From Catelliglobosispora koreensis DSM 44566 (GTDB lineage Bacteria; Actinomycetota; Actinomycetes; Mycobacteriales; Micromonosporaceae), in contig NZ_KB903261.1 of the NCBI RefSeq assembly GCF_000379685.1, positions 186,097 to 250,096 on the forward strand: a stretch of DNA of 64,000 nucleotides, in the 5' to 3' direction. The position numbers and the translations under genes are program-made. Positions 1-9,917 of this stretch are shown piece by piece (the stretch's first letter is position 1; each line of letters begins with the position of its first letter). The notes under the pieces were generated by a model, which was not told where the DNA came from, made no database searches, and was given only the letters and a program-made list of their open reading frames with translations.

Positions 1-302
1 CCCTCGATCTGGGCGGCTTTGCGCGACGGGCCGAAAACGGCGATGCCCTTGTCCCGCAACGGATCGGCGACACCGTTGACCAGTGGCGCCTCCGGGCCGA
101 CGATCACGAGGTCGGCCTGTGTCTTCAAGGCCAGCTCCAGCACCGCCGCCGGATCGAGCGCGTCCACCGGCATCAGCTCGGCCACCTCAGCGATGCCCGG
201 ATTCCCCGGCGCCGCAATCAATTTCGTGACTGCCGGGTCCTTTGACAAGCCAAGCGCCAGCGCGTGCTCGCGCCCACCCGAGCCGATTAACAGAACGCGC
301 AC
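1..302 (-). CDS. purD: Phosphoribosylamine-glycine ligase, N-terminal part
   Basis: GAR synthetase, the second step of de novo purine synthesis (phosphoribosylamine + glycine + ATP to GAR). Only the first 100 codons are present; the gene runs off the left edge. The start is GTG at 302, giving [16 protein letters not shown], the Rossmann-like N-terminus with the GSGGREHA signature of PurD, followed by APGNPGI and the [11 protein letters not shown] segment typical of the family. AAAGGGA lies upstream as a ribosome site. It lies 14 nt after the sugar-binding lipoprotein gene and shares its strand with purA, so a purA-SBP-purD transcript is likely. Confidence 0.93.
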   Translation of the reverse strand, partial: MRVLLIGSGGREHALALGLSKDPAVTKLIAAPGNPGIAEVAELMPVDALDPAAVLELALKTQADLVIVGPEAPLVNGVADPLRDKGIAVFGPSRKAAQIE

Positions 303-316
303 GTGTCCGTTCCCTT

Positions 317-1662
317 TCACTTCTTCGCCGCGTCAGCGGCCTTTTGCATACGCTCACAGAACGCCTCAGCCGAGCCGCCCCGGAACATGAGGTCGTTCGT
401 GGCTTCCTGGCACTCATAGGCGATGCCCGGATAGAGCTCAGGCCACCGGTAACTAACCGTCTCAGCGTCCTTGAGCAGAGCGCTGGCCATGGCCGAACCA
501 GCGGGCGATTCCTTCACGACGGTCGGCGACCCGGTCAGCTCGGTGAACTTGCGGGCGCCTTCGGCCGACAGCATCTGCCGCAGGTATTCCTTGGCCCCAC
601 GCGAGTTCTTCCCGTTAGCGGAAACAAAGAACAGGTTGCCCGGCTCGGCGAGCACCGCCGCGGCTTTGTCGTCAGGGGACACCGACGGCAGGGTGACCGC
701 CCGGTAGTCGAACCCCGGCGGGACTACCTTCGCCTGCTCGTGCTCCAGCCATGATCCGGACGGGTAGAACCCAACACGCCCTTGTGCTTGCAGCGCTTGC
801 ACTTTCGCCCGTGTGGACGTGAAGTGACCCTTGTCGAGGAACCTGCTGCCAACTTCGGCCCACAGCGCGGCGGCCTGCCGGATCGCGTCGTGCCGCCACG
901 CCCCATCGGCCAGTTTGTCCAGTGCCCACAACACTTCGGCGCCACCAATCTTGGCCGCCGTCGTGAGCATCGCCTGAATCTGATGCATCGCACCGTCCAC
1001 ACCGGCATAGGCGTAAGGCGTGATGCCAGCGCCTTGCATCTGCTCCAGCAAGCCGATGAAGTCGGGCCACGTCACCGGGACGGACCAGCCCCGATCACGG
1101 AACTGCTTGCCGGAATACCACAGTCCATAAGCGACATACGTGTAGTTGATCGCGTAAGGCTTGCCGTCAAACGTGACCACGGCGCCGGGAATCAGCGTCT
1201 CTTCAACCGTTACAGGCTTCTCGGGCTTAGGCGACTTCCCACTCGGGTCAGGCAAGACCGCCGCCGGTGCTTTGAGCAGATCGGTCAGATCCGCGATCTG
1301 CTCGCCCGCGATCAGCGCCGGCATGTTGAGTGGCTTCGGCCCGGCGTTATTGACCAGATCAGGCTGGTTCTCGCCCGCGAACCGTGGCGCCAGCACCGTC
1401 ATCTCTTCGATCGCCGCGAACTTCACATTCGCCTTAGGAAACAGCTTCTGGTATGCCGGGATGTGCGCCGCCGTGGCGAACTGCGTCCCATAACCGCCGC
1501 TGAACAAAATCACCTCAAGCTCGGCATCGTTCTTGACGCCCAGCGGATTCGCTTCGGTGACTTCACCTTCAGCCTGCGGAACCTTTGGCTTCTCCGGTGT
1601 CTTAGTGCACGACGAAAGCAAGCCGGCGGCCATCAGGGAAAGAACCATCCGCCGGCGAGCCA

Positions 1663-1663
<1 letters not shown>
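317..1663 (-). CDS. NgcE-like sugar ABC transporter substrate-binding lipoprotein
   Basis: A 448-aa extracytoplasmic solute-binding protein. The start is ATG 1663 because it overlaps the purA stop as TGATG; longer in-frame starts lie inside purA. Residues 1-19 are a lipoprotein signal peptide (Arg3-5, hydrophobic core, lipobox L-S-S-C with Cys19). The mature protein begins with a phrase close to NgcE-type N-acetylglucosamine/diacetylchitobiose binding proteins: [18 protein letters not shown], then [34 protein letters not shown] and [15 protein letters not shown]. No permease or ATPase gene is adjacent; it sits between two purine genes. The ligand is inferred from family resemblance; the class (family 1 SBP) is firm. 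Confidence 0.85.
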
Positions 1664-3006
<1,343 letters not shown>

Positions 3007-3025
3007 TCAGGCTAACAGTGAAAGG

Positions 3026-3958
3026 ATGCCTGCGGTGCACGACGTACTCATATTGAGCCTGGTCGACGGGGGTGCCTGTAGTCAGCGTGTCCCAGTGCTG
3101 CACTGCTCAGACGCACTGCGCGCCACAGGCGCCACGGTGACCACTGTCGCTGCCGCCTCAGACGCCGAAATCGACGAGGTATTGGCTCGCTTCGATGACC
3201 CGGCGCGAGCGGACGGGCTCACCTGGCCTGCGACCTCGTCATCGGTCCGCCTAATCGCCGCCGTCGAGAACGCGGGCCAACTTCGTCACATCCTGCGCCG
3301 CCTTGTCCGGCGCTACGCGGCGCCCGGCTCCAAGCGCCCAGCGGACCTTCCCGACGGGCGGACCATTCCGGACCTTCCGCCGCTCGGCATCCTTCCGCTA
3401 GCCGATCTTGAATTCATCGGGCAGCTGGACCTGCCCAGCACCCCCGCCGACGTCGCGGCGGCTGTTACGGCTGGCACGGTCCAACGGCTCGACCTGCTGC
3501 GACACGACGGTGGCTCCGTCACGCTCGACGGTGTGCTCCTCGGCGAAGCGGGCGAGGGTGACGTGCCCGTGCCCTGGCAAGGCCGCATCGAGGTCGACGA
3601 CGTCGTTCTGAGCAGCGGAAACGATCACATCGTCGCTCTTGCGATCGCCAACGGCCACGGGACGGCCACGTTGGACGGATTGCCGTTGATCACTGCGGCG
3701 GATCCGGCTGACGGTCTGATCGACGTCGCCATCGCCGTACCTGTCGTGCACAAACCGCTGCTCGGGCGGCAGCGGATGCGTTACGAGGTCCGCCGCGCCC
3801 GTGGACGGGCCGTCGCCGTCACTCCACACGCGACAGAGCTGCCGTTCATCGACGACACCATCCCCGGTGCCCTGACCAGGAAGCGATCATGGTGGATCGA
3901 GCCAGGGGCCTGGTCCGTCTACACTGCGACGGGGAGGAGGAACGATCCGAATGTCTGA
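3026..3958 (+). CDS. Diacylglycerol-kinase-like (DAGK/YegS fold) protein, divergent
   Basis: A 310-aa protein from ATG 3026. The C-terminal half resembles the beta-sandwich part of DAGK-family lipid kinases (GRIEVDDVVLSSGND, ALAIANGHG, DPADGLIDVAIAVP, RRARGRAVAVTPHATELPF). The N-terminal half begins like a Rossmann-type DAGK lobe (HDVLILSLVDGG) but the nucleotide-binding GGDGT motif is absent; the equivalent stretch reads IAAVENAGQLRHIL. Catalysis is therefore doubtful and a regulatory or lipid-binding role is possible. It ends 8 nt inside the next gene, which suggests coupled translation with the ParA-like protein. As I recall the family, similar proteins sit beside purA in Micromonosporaceae. 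Confidence 0.6.
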   Translation: MPAVHDVLILSLVDGGACSQRVPVLHCSDALRATGATVTTVAAASDAEIDEVLARFDDPARADGLTWPATSSSVRLIAAVENAGQLRHILRRLVRRYAAPGSKRPADLPDGRTIPDLPPLGILPLADLEFIGQLDLPSTPADVAAAVTAGTVQRLDLLRHDGGSVTLDGVLLGEAGEGDVPVPWQGRIEVDDVVLSSGNDHIVALAIANGHGTATLDGLPLITAADPADGLIDVAIAVPVVHKPLLGRQRMRYEVRRARGRAVAVTPHATELPFIDDTIPGALTRKRSWWIEPGAWSVYTATGRRNDPNV

Positions 3959-6179
3959 CATGGAGTGGCCGCCCGACGAGATCAACGGACCGGCGACCGA
4001 CGAGATCAAGCCCGCCGCACGAGCCTCGGCACCTGTGCCAGGCGTTCCGCTCGCAGGGATACCCATGCCCGTGGCCGGACCGCCCACCGGGATACCCGTC
4101 GCCGGACCGCAATCGCTTGAGCCACCGCCCGGCCTGCCCGTGCCCCCAGCACGCCAGCAGCCAGCCGTCCCGCTCGACAGCGCGCCAATCCCCGTGCGTC
4201 CCCACACGACGCCCGTGCCGCTGACCCAGCAAGGGACACCCGTACTCCCTCCGCCGCCCACCTCAGGCCCGGTCTATCCGCCGCCCCCGGCGACCTTCCC
4301 GTCGCCCGCCCCGACTTCCGGCGCTCCCACTTTCGGCCCCGCCGGTTCTACACCGACTTCGGGCGCCCCTGCCTTCGGTTCTGCTGGTTCGACCGCGCCG
4401 ACTTCCGGCGCCCCTTCTAATGGCGGCCTCTCTTCCGGTAGCCGGTCTGCCGGTGGCCCCTCCGCAGGCGGCCCTCCTGGCTCAGGGCTTTCCGGATCCG
4501 GCCCTTCCGGCACCAGCCTTTCCGGCTCTGGCAGCTCGGGCCCTTCCGGTTCGGGACCTTCCGGTTCGGGCCCCTCCGGCTCAGGCCCTTATGGCAGCGG
4601 CGGCCCACAGGCAGGCTTCCCGCCAACCGGCACGCCTAATAGCGGTGCGCCTTCCGCTGGCTCGTTCCCAGGCGGCCCTTCTGGCTCCGGCCCCTCGGCC
4701 GGCTCGTTTCCGGGTGGCCCTTCCAACGTTGCGTCCAGCGGTTCTTCGGCTTCTGGTCCCGGTCTTCCGCCTAGCGGTGCTCCCGGCGGCTCTGGTCCCG
4801 CGTCCAGTTTCCCGCCTGGCGGTGCTGCCGCTGGCCCCGGTAGCGTTTCCTCTGGCGGGCCCTTTCCAAGCGGCTCTGCCAGTGGCTCTTCGCTTTCCGG
4901 TCCGTCGGCGGGTTTTCCGCCTAGCGGTGCTTCGGCTTCTGGTCCGGGCTTTCCGCCTGGTGGGGCTGGAGGCGGCTCGGTCGCGGGTGGACGGCCCACC
5001 GGTTCGGCATCGGGTGCGCCAACGAGCGGTGCTCCGACATCGGGCGGTCGGCCTGGCGGTCCGCCGCAGTTCGTAGGGGTGCCGCCCACGGGACAGCGCC
5101 CGGCGACGCCGCCTCCGCCGCAGTTCCAGCCAACGGTGCAGGGACAGCCACCGCGCACCGGTGAAACGCAGATGCTGCCGACGATCGCGCCGCCGTCGCA
5201 GGGTCCACCTTCGGTGCCGACGCCGATTCTTCCCAGCGAAGAGGTCTACCTGCCGACGGCGGAAGAGTTCGCACGCAGACGGGCACAACGGCCAGCCGAT
5301 CCCGTGGCGCACATGGGCATTCAGGCCGCTTTACGCAAGACCACGTTTGGCCTGGTGAACCTGTCGCCCGGGCAACGTGAGCAGGAGATTCGCCGTCAGA
5401 CCGACATCGTGCGGCGAAACTTTGGCGGTCTGCGTCAGGTCACGATCGTCAACCCGAAGGGTGGAGCGGGCAAGACCTGTGCGGTGCTGCTGCTGGCGAT
5501 GACGTTTGGCCGCAAGCGCGGCGGTTACGTTCTGGCCTGGGACAACAACGAAACCCAGGGCACGCTCGGCATGCGTTCACAGCAGGACTTCCATTCCAGG
5601 ACGGTCCGTGACCTGCTTCGCGACCTGCATCAATTCCAAGGTGTGAACAGCCGCGTGGGCGACCTGTCGCAATACGTTCGCGCGCAGGGCGACGGCATGT
5701 TCGAGGTGCTGGCCTCCGACGAGTCAGCGACCGCGGGCGAGATGCTCACCGCTGACGCCTTCGCCGAAATCCGCGAGGTGGTCAGCCGCTTCTACAAGCT
5801 GATCATGGTCGACACCGGGAACAACGTCCGCGCTGAGAACTGGCAGGCCGCGATCGACGCGACCGACCAGCTCGTGGTCACGATGTCGGCTCGTAACGAC
5901 TCGGCTGAGACTGCCGCGCGGATGCTCGATCACTTGGAGCAGACGGGCCGGTCACGGCTGGTCCGGCAAGCGGTGACGATCGTCTCTTTGCCACCGAGCC
6001 GCAAGGAACTCGATATTCCGGCGATCCAGCGGCACTTCGCTGCCCGGACCAGAGCAGTCCTGATCGCGCCCTATGAGCGGATGCTCGACTCCGGTGAGCC
6101 GATCGACTACGCCCGGCTGTCGGTCGAGAGCCAGGACGCTTGGCTCGCCATCGCCGCCGCTGTGGCCGACGGCCTTTAA
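3951..6179 (+). CDS. Pro/Ser/Gly-rich protein with C-terminal ParA/MinD-like ATPase (EspI-like architecture)
   Basis: 742 aa. ATG 3951 follows GGGAGGAGG (3932-3940); ATG 3960 is an alternative. Residues ~20-420 are low complexity: Pro-rich, then about 270 residues of degenerate SG/GP/PSGS/TSGAP units, then Pro-rich again. Residues ~430-490 are a charged linker (YLPTAEEFARRRAQRP). From ~495 comes a P-loop domain with deviant Walker A NPKGGAGKT (~502), WDNNETQGTLG, LIMVDTGNNVRAENW and VVTMSARNDSAETAARML. This matches MinD/ParA ATPases and the layout of mycobacterial EspI, a Type VII secretion accessory protein. No ESX gene is in the window, so that link is inference. A strong terminator follows. 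Confidence 0.8.
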   Translation: MSDMEWPPDEINGPATDEIKPAARASAPVPGVPLAGIPMPVAGPPTGIPVAGPQSLEPPPGLPVPPARQQPAVPLDSAPIPVRPHTTPVPLTQQGTPVLPPPPTSGPVYPPPPATFPSPAPTSGAPTFGPAGSTPTSGAPAFGSAGSTAPTSGAPSNGGLSSGSRSAGGPSAGGPPGSGLSGSGPSGTSLSGSGSSGPSGSGPSGSGPSGSGPYGSGGPQAGFPPTGTPNSGAPSAGSFPGGPSGSGPSAGSFPGGPSNVASSGSSASGPGLPPSGAPGGSGPASSFPPGGAAAGPGSVSSGGPFPSGSASGSSLSGPSAGFPPSGASASGPGFPPGGAGGGSVAGGRPTGSASGAPTSGAPTSGGRPGGPPQFVGVPPTGQRPATPPPPQFQPTVQGQPPRTGETQMLPTIAPPSQGPPSVPTPILPSEEVYLPTAEEFARRRAQRPADPVAHMGIQAALRKTTFGLVNLSPGQREQEIRRQTDIVRRNFGGLRQVTIVNPKGGAGKTCAVLLLAMTFGRKRGGYVLAWDNNETQGTLGMRSQQDFHSRTVRDLLRDLHQFQGVNSRVGDLSQYVRAQGDGMFEVLASDESATAGEMLTADAFAEIREVVSRFYKLIMVDTGNNVRAENWQAAIDATDQLVVTMSARNDSAETAARMLDHLEQTGRSRLVRQAVTIVSLPPSRKELDIPAIQRHFAARTRAVLIAPYERMLDSGEPIDYARLSVESQDAWLAIAAAVADGL

Positions 6180-6190
6180 GGCATGAGAAA

Positions 6191-6220
6191 GCGTGCGCTG
6201 GACACACCTCCAGCGCACGC
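6191..6220. terminator. Bidirectional intrinsic terminator
   Basis: Perfect 11-bp stem GCGTGCGCTGG (6191-6201) / CCAGCGCACGC (6210-6220) with an 8-nt loop, followed on the plus strand by TCTTTT and on the minus strand by TTTCTC. It lies between the convergent ParA-like gene and the DUF3151 gene and can serve both. Confidence 0.9.
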
Positions 6221-6230
6221 TCTTTTGCTG

Positions 6231-6641
6231 TTAGGACAGAGCGTCGGCCGCTGCCGGGTCGCTGTCGCGCAAGAACTGGGCGCAGCGGGCGGCTTCGTCT
6301 TCTTCACCGATGCCAGCTGCCGCCTTGGCCAAGGCGTCTAGACAGCTGAGGAATCCGCGGTTCGGCTCGTGTGACCAGGGGATCGGGCCGTGACCTTTCC
6401 AGCCGTTGCGGCGCAATTGGTCCAGGCCACGGTGATAGCCGGTGCGAGCGTAGGCATAAGCGGTGACCAGCTGACCGTCGGTCAGGGCCTGCTGGGCGAG
6501 AGCCGCCCAAGCAGCACTGCTCGTCGGGTAAGCCGCTGCCGCCTTGACCGGTTCTTCACCTGCTGCCAGGGCGGTCGCACCGGGATCAGTGGGTAGCAGG
6601 GTCGGATCGGGCTGAGGCATGAGATCACGCATGCCATCCAT
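6231..6641 (-). CDS. DUF3151 family protein
   Basis: 136 aa, a conserved actinobacterial family of unknown function that is often near fructose-bisphosphate aldolase; fbaA is about 4 kb away here. Family phrases: PDPTLLPTDPGATAL, YPTSSAAWAALAQQAL, YAYARTGYHRGLDQLRRNGW and GFLSCLDALAKAAAGIGE. The Ala-rich helices with regularly spaced aromatics resemble TPR packing. ATG 6641 is preferred because it overlaps the stop of the upstream LOG-like gene (TAATG); ATG 6632 and 6620 are alternatives. No signal or membrane segment. Confidence 0.85.
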   Translation of the reverse strand: MDGMRDLMPQPDPTLLPTDPGATALAAGEEPVKAAAAYPTSSAAWAALAQQALTDGQLVTAYAYARTGYHRGLDQLRRNGWKGHGPIPWSHEPNRGFLSCLDALAKAAAGIGEEDEAARCAQFLRDSDPAAADALS

Positions 6642-7807
6642 TATCGGAGCAAAAGCGTGGCAGCCTCATCGAGGTCGTCTGTGATGTGGATGAGTTCACT
6701 CTGATCGCCGAGCGGCGAGCCAGCCAGCAGCGGGCGCAAGAGCTTCTCGACCGGCAACTCTTCGGTCCAGAAGCGCCGTCCAATGAAGACAAACGGCCCT
6801 GAGCTGTGCACAGTGCCGTAATAGGTCATCGTCGTCGCCTGAAAGACTTCTTGGACGGTTCCCGCCCGGCCGGGAGCGAACACGATGCCACCCCGTGACA
6901 ACTTGAGAATCTGCTCCTCACGGACCGCGTTGCTGAACATCTTGGCTGCCCGGGCGGCGAACAGATTGGCGGGCTCGTGCCCGAAGAACCACGTCGGAAT
7001 GGACAGCCCGCCTGACCTTTCCCAGCCCGCCGCCGGGTCCGGCATGAACCGTTTCCGGACCGCGAGAGCGGCGGCGGTGTAGGCCTGGCTCTGCCGAAAG
7101 TCGCTGTGCTCAGCGAGCTGATCGATCGCGAGGGACAGGTCTTCGGCCGGACGCGTTGACAGATAGGCACCGAGGTTAGCGGCCTCCATCACGCCCGGTC
7201 CGCCACCGGTCAAAATCAAGCGGCCCGCTCGCGTGAGCAACCAGGCGAGCTTGGCCGCGTCGCGATAGCCGGTGGATCCGCGGTGCTCCGCGTGTCCGCC
7301 CATGACTCCCACGATCGTGCCGGCACCGTGATCTTTGATCCAGCCATCGGTGTCGTGCGCGAGCGCGTTGTCGATGCCGTGGTCGTGAATGCGTTGCGCC
7401 AACGCTTCCCGCAACTCCGGCGTCGCTCCACCTTGGGCGACGAAGTGCCGGTAGATCCGGGTGTCATACATGCCCTCAAACCCAGCGGTGTCGAACCCGG
7501 CCGCCAGATCGTCCGCTGTGTACAGCTGCGATGGCTGAGTCGGGAACGGGACGTCGGGGAAGCTGGGGACCACGTGGGCGCCCCGCCGGACCAGCTCTAG
7601 CAGTTGCTGCTCGGTCATGAGACAGCCGACGAACAAGGCACGGGTGACGTCGATGTCCGCTAGCTCGACGGCGGTGAGGTCAACGCCCTGCAGGGTCAGG
7701 TCAGCCACGCTGCCCCGGCGCAAGTGGACGGTCAGTTCCGCCAGCGACTCCACCTCATGTGGACTGTGGTCGACCGGAGTGATCACTTGGGACAAAGGCG
7801 TGGGCAT
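6641..7807 (-). CDS. LOG-family-like protein (Rossmann nucleotide-binding)
   Basis: 388 aa, longer than classical LOG phosphoribohydrolases (~180-250). The C-terminal two thirds carry the fold: GVMGGHAEHRG (~168), GGGPGVMEA (201-209) and APGRAGTVQE (311-320), equivalent to the LOG PGGxGTxxE motif but with Arg for the second Gly. LOG enzymes release a free base from nucleoside 5'-monophosphates (cytokinin activation in plants); the substrate here is unknown. Residues ~35-62 look like a short pentapeptide-type run (VADLTLQGVDLTAVELADID). The -10-like TATGAT ends 6 nt before ATG 7807, suggesting a leaderless message. It overlaps DUF3151 by one base. Confidence 0.75.
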   Translation of the reverse strand: MPTPLSQVITPVDHSPHEVESLAELTVHLRRGSVADLTLQGVDLTAVELADIDVTRALFVGCLMTEQQLLELVRRGAHVVPSFPDVPFPTQPSQLYTADDLAAGFDTAGFEGMYDTRIYRHFVAQGGATPELREALAQRIHDHGIDNALAHDTDGWIKDHGAGTIVGVMGGHAEHRGSTGYRDAAKLAWLLTRAGRLILTGGGPGVMEAANLGAYLSTRPAEDLSLAIDQLAEHSDFRQSQAYTAAALAVRKRFMPDPAAGWERSGGLSIPTWFFGHEPANLFAARAAKMFSNAVREEQILKLSRGGIVFAPGRAGTVQEVFQATTMTYYGTVHSSGPFVFIGRRFWTEELPVEKLLRPLLAGSPLGDQSELIHITDDLDEAATLLLR

Positions 7808-7813
7808 GAGCAG

Positions 7814-7854
7814 ATCATAAAGCCGCCACGCTATTACTGAATTAGGCGTAATGT
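7814..7854. promoter_or_regulatory. Back-to-back leaderless promoters
   Basis: In the 54-bp divergent gap, minus-strand TATGAT (7819 to 7814) ends 6 nt before the LOG-like ATG 7807, and plus-strand TAATGT (7849-7854) ends 7 nt before the DUF2165 ATG 7862. Neither gene has a Shine-Dalgarno sequence. The transcripts are predicted to start at or next to their start codons. Confidence 0.6.
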
Positions 7855-7861
7855 CCGCTTT

Positions 7862-8452
7862 ATGGAACGGCTGGCTCGGCTAGGAACCCTGCGGACCGCG
7901 GTCATCGTACTGACCGCAATCACGGCTCTCTATTACCTCCTGGTCGCTTTCGGCAACGTCACTGACTACAGGACGAACTTCGACTTCGTCGACAATGTCT
8001 TCGACATGGGAACGACGTTTGACGATGAACACCTGATGTGGCGCCGCATCCGCAACAACGGACTCGTATCGATTGCCTACATCGGAGTGATCATCTGGGA
8101 GGGCTTGATCGCGCTGGTCCTGTTGTGCGCGTTGTTCAAGTGGTTGCGGGGCAACGACCGGATGGGACGGCGGCTGTCCACTCTGGGCTGGACGATGGGC
8201 CTCATCCTCTTTGGCGGCCTGTTCATCACGATCGGCGGCGAGTGGTTCGCCATGTGGCAATCGTCCAAGTGGAACGGACTAGAACCGGCGTTTCGCAACT
8301 TCGTCATCGCCGGGATCGGCATCATCCTCGCCAACATGGCCAGCCACGATCAGATGACCTCCGTGGCACGCGGTGTGGCCGCGGCCGCCGAACCTGACGT
8401 CGCCACGCTTCGTCCGCCAACGCACACGCAGACTCATAAAGACCACTACTAA
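7862..8452 (+). CDS. DUF2165 family integral membrane protein
   Basis: 196 aa. The family signature FGNVTDYRTNFDFVDNVFDM, then LMWRRI, is clear. Four membrane helices are visible at about residues 12-32, 72-94, 110-130 and 146-162, followed by a soluble polar tail (PPTHTQTHKDHY). Function is unknown in the family. It has its own leaderless-type promoter and is convergent with the WYL regulator, overlapping its stop by 4 nt. Confidence 0.85.
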   Translation: MERLARLGTLRTAVIVLTAITALYYLLVAFGNVTDYRTNFDFVDNVFDMGTTFDDEHLMWRRIRNNGLVSIAYIGVIIWEGLIALVLLCALFKWLRGNDRMGRRLSTLGWTMGLILFGGLFITIGGEWFAMWQSSKWNGLEPAFRNFVIAGIGIILANMASHDQMTSVARGVAAAAEPDVATLRPPTHTQTHKDHY

Positions 8453-9417
8453 CCTTCGTAGCGGGCAGCGATCGCAGTGGCACGTTCACGCAGGGAGTCG
8501 CGTAACCATTGCGGTGACAGGGCTTCCGCGCTCGCGGCGAGCTGCCATAGGGCCCACACGGCGTGTCTTGAATCTTGGAAGGTCACTTCGAGCCGAAGCC
8601 AGCCATCCGTGTCGGGCTCCTCGGCGAGGACGGCAACAGCGGTTTCTATCAGCTGGTCTCGCCGCGCTGGACTTATCCGCACCAGCACGGTGACCGTGTC
8701 GCCGCCGGCCCGAAACCGCGTGCTGCGTTCTTGCCAGGCCCGGTCTAGGTCGACTGGGTCTGATCGTTCCGCTGGTTCGGTAAGTTCCTCCGCGGCCACG
8801 ATCCGGGACAGCCGGTAGGTGCGGTCCTCGCCAGACCTTGCCGCCAACAGGTAACCCTGGTCGCGCACGGTCACCAGACCGATCGGATCCACGGTGCGCC
8901 ACTTCGCTGGCTGGCCCGCGGCGGCGTACTGAAGGCGAAGCTTATGTCCGGCGAACACCGCACGGCGCACCTCGGCCACGATGGTGTCGGGCACTTCGTC
9001 GGCGACCTGCCTGCGGGACAGGAGGTCCGTCTCCGGATCGATCAGCAATCGCTGTGAAGCGCCCGCCGCGGTTTCCCGATAGCTTTCCGGCAGTGCGTCG
9101 ATCACCTTGAGCATCGCCGAAGCGAGCGCTGAGCCAAGGCCGAACGCCTGCGCGCCCCGCCTCGATCCGGCGATCAGCAGGGCGAGCGCCTCGTCATGGT
9201 TCAGTCCAGTTAGCTCGGTCTGAAAACCGGGCAGCAAAGCGAATCCGCCGAGCCGGCCGCGTTCGGTGTAGACCGGGACGCCTGCCGCTGACAGGGCTTC
9301 GATGTCCCGCAGCACGGTGCGAGTGGACACCTCCAGCTCGCGGGCGAGCGCGGTGGCCGACAGCCGGCCGCGCTGGCGTAGCAGCAGCACCAGCGACACC
9401 AACCGGTCGGCCCGCAT
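8449..9417 (-). CDS. WYL-domain transcriptional regulator (YafY-like)
   Basis: 322 aa. Residues 1-60 are an HTH_11/DeoR-type winged helix (LVSLVLLLRQRGRLSATALA, STRTVLRDIEALSAAGVPVY). The middle has the WYL ligand-sensing domain (KLRLQYAAAGQPAKWRTVDP, GYLLAARSGEDRTYRLSRI) and the end a WCX-like domain. Such proteins regulate neighbouring genes or sense nucleic-acid-type ligands. It is divergent from the RidA gene across 62 bp, a pairing I recall from other actinobacteria, so RidA is a likely target. TAAAGT (9429 to 9424) ends 6 nt before ATG 9417. Confidence 0.9.
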   Translation of the reverse strand: MRADRLVSLVLLLRQRGRLSATALARELEVSTRTVLRDIEALSAAGVPVYTERGRLGGFALLPGFQTELTGLNHDEALALLIAGSRRGAQAFGLGSALASAMLKVIDALPESYRETAAGASQRLLIDPETDLLSRRQVADEVPDTIVAEVRRAVFAGHKLRLQYAAAGQPAKWRTVDPIGLVTVRDQGYLLAARSGEDRTYRLSRIVAAEELTEPAERSDPVDLDRAWQERSTRFRAGGDTVTVLVRISPARRDQLIETAVAVLAEEPDTDGWLRLEVTFQDSRHAVWALWQLAASAEALSPQWLRDSLRERATAIAARYEG

Positions 9418-9479
9418 GCCCGAACTTTACTTCGAATACATGACAGAGGGTGTCGTGATTGCCCTGCGAGGCTCAGCCA

Positions 9480-9881
9480 ATGACATTGAATCGAGCGGCA
9501 ATCAACCCGTGGACCTGGTCAGTGGCACTGGGGTACAACCAGGGTGAGATCGTATCCGGGCAGACCCGAACCCTTTACTGCGCCGGGCAAACCGCGATGA
9601 GCGGTGACGGTAAGCCGCAGCACGCCGGGGATATGGCGGCACAGGTGGCGCTGAGCCTCGACAACTTGGAGGCCATCCTGGGCGAGGCCGGGATGTCGCT
9701 GGCGAATCTCGTCCGCCTCAACGTCTACACCACCGACGTCGATGGGCTCTTCGAGCACTATGGCGTGCTGGCGTCACGGCTGGGTGCCGCAGGGGTCGCC
9801 CCGCCCACCACGATGCTCGGCGTGAGCCGGCTGGCGATCCCCGAGCTATTGGTTGAGCTTGAGGGAACAGCTGTCGCGTAA
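9480..9881 (+). CDS. RidA/YjgF-family protein
   Basis: 133 aa from ATG 9480; an upstream in-frame start adds only seven residues without family similarity. RidA enzymes hydrolyse reactive enamine/imine intermediates released by PLP enzymes. Family features: LYCAGQTAMSGDGKPQHAGD, QVALSLDNLEAILGEAGMSL, LVRLNVYTTDVDGLFEHYG and the C-terminal PPTTMLGVSRLAIPELLVEL. The canonical catalytic Arg (usually in RxxVEV or RVAV near the end) is replaced in this 'SRLAIPELLVELE' segment by an Arg at a similar site, so the exact RidA subgroup is unclear. Divergent from the WYL regulator. Confidence 0.88.
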   Translation: MTLNRAAINPWTWSVALGYNQGEIVSGQTRTLYCAGQTAMSGDGKPQHAGDMAAQVALSLDNLEAILGEAGMSLANLVRLNVYTTDVDGLFEHYGVLASRLGAAGVAPPTTMLGVSRLAIPELLVELEGTAVA

Positions 9882-9917
9882 GGCGGCGCGAGCAGCAGGC
9901 AGGTGAGGTGATTCGCG

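Noticed and set aside
4270-5100. Repeat-like stretch that might be a DNA repeat array or CRISPR
   Set aside because: Units are irregular, in frame and translate to SG/PSGS/TSGAP low complexity; no constant repeat with unique spacers.
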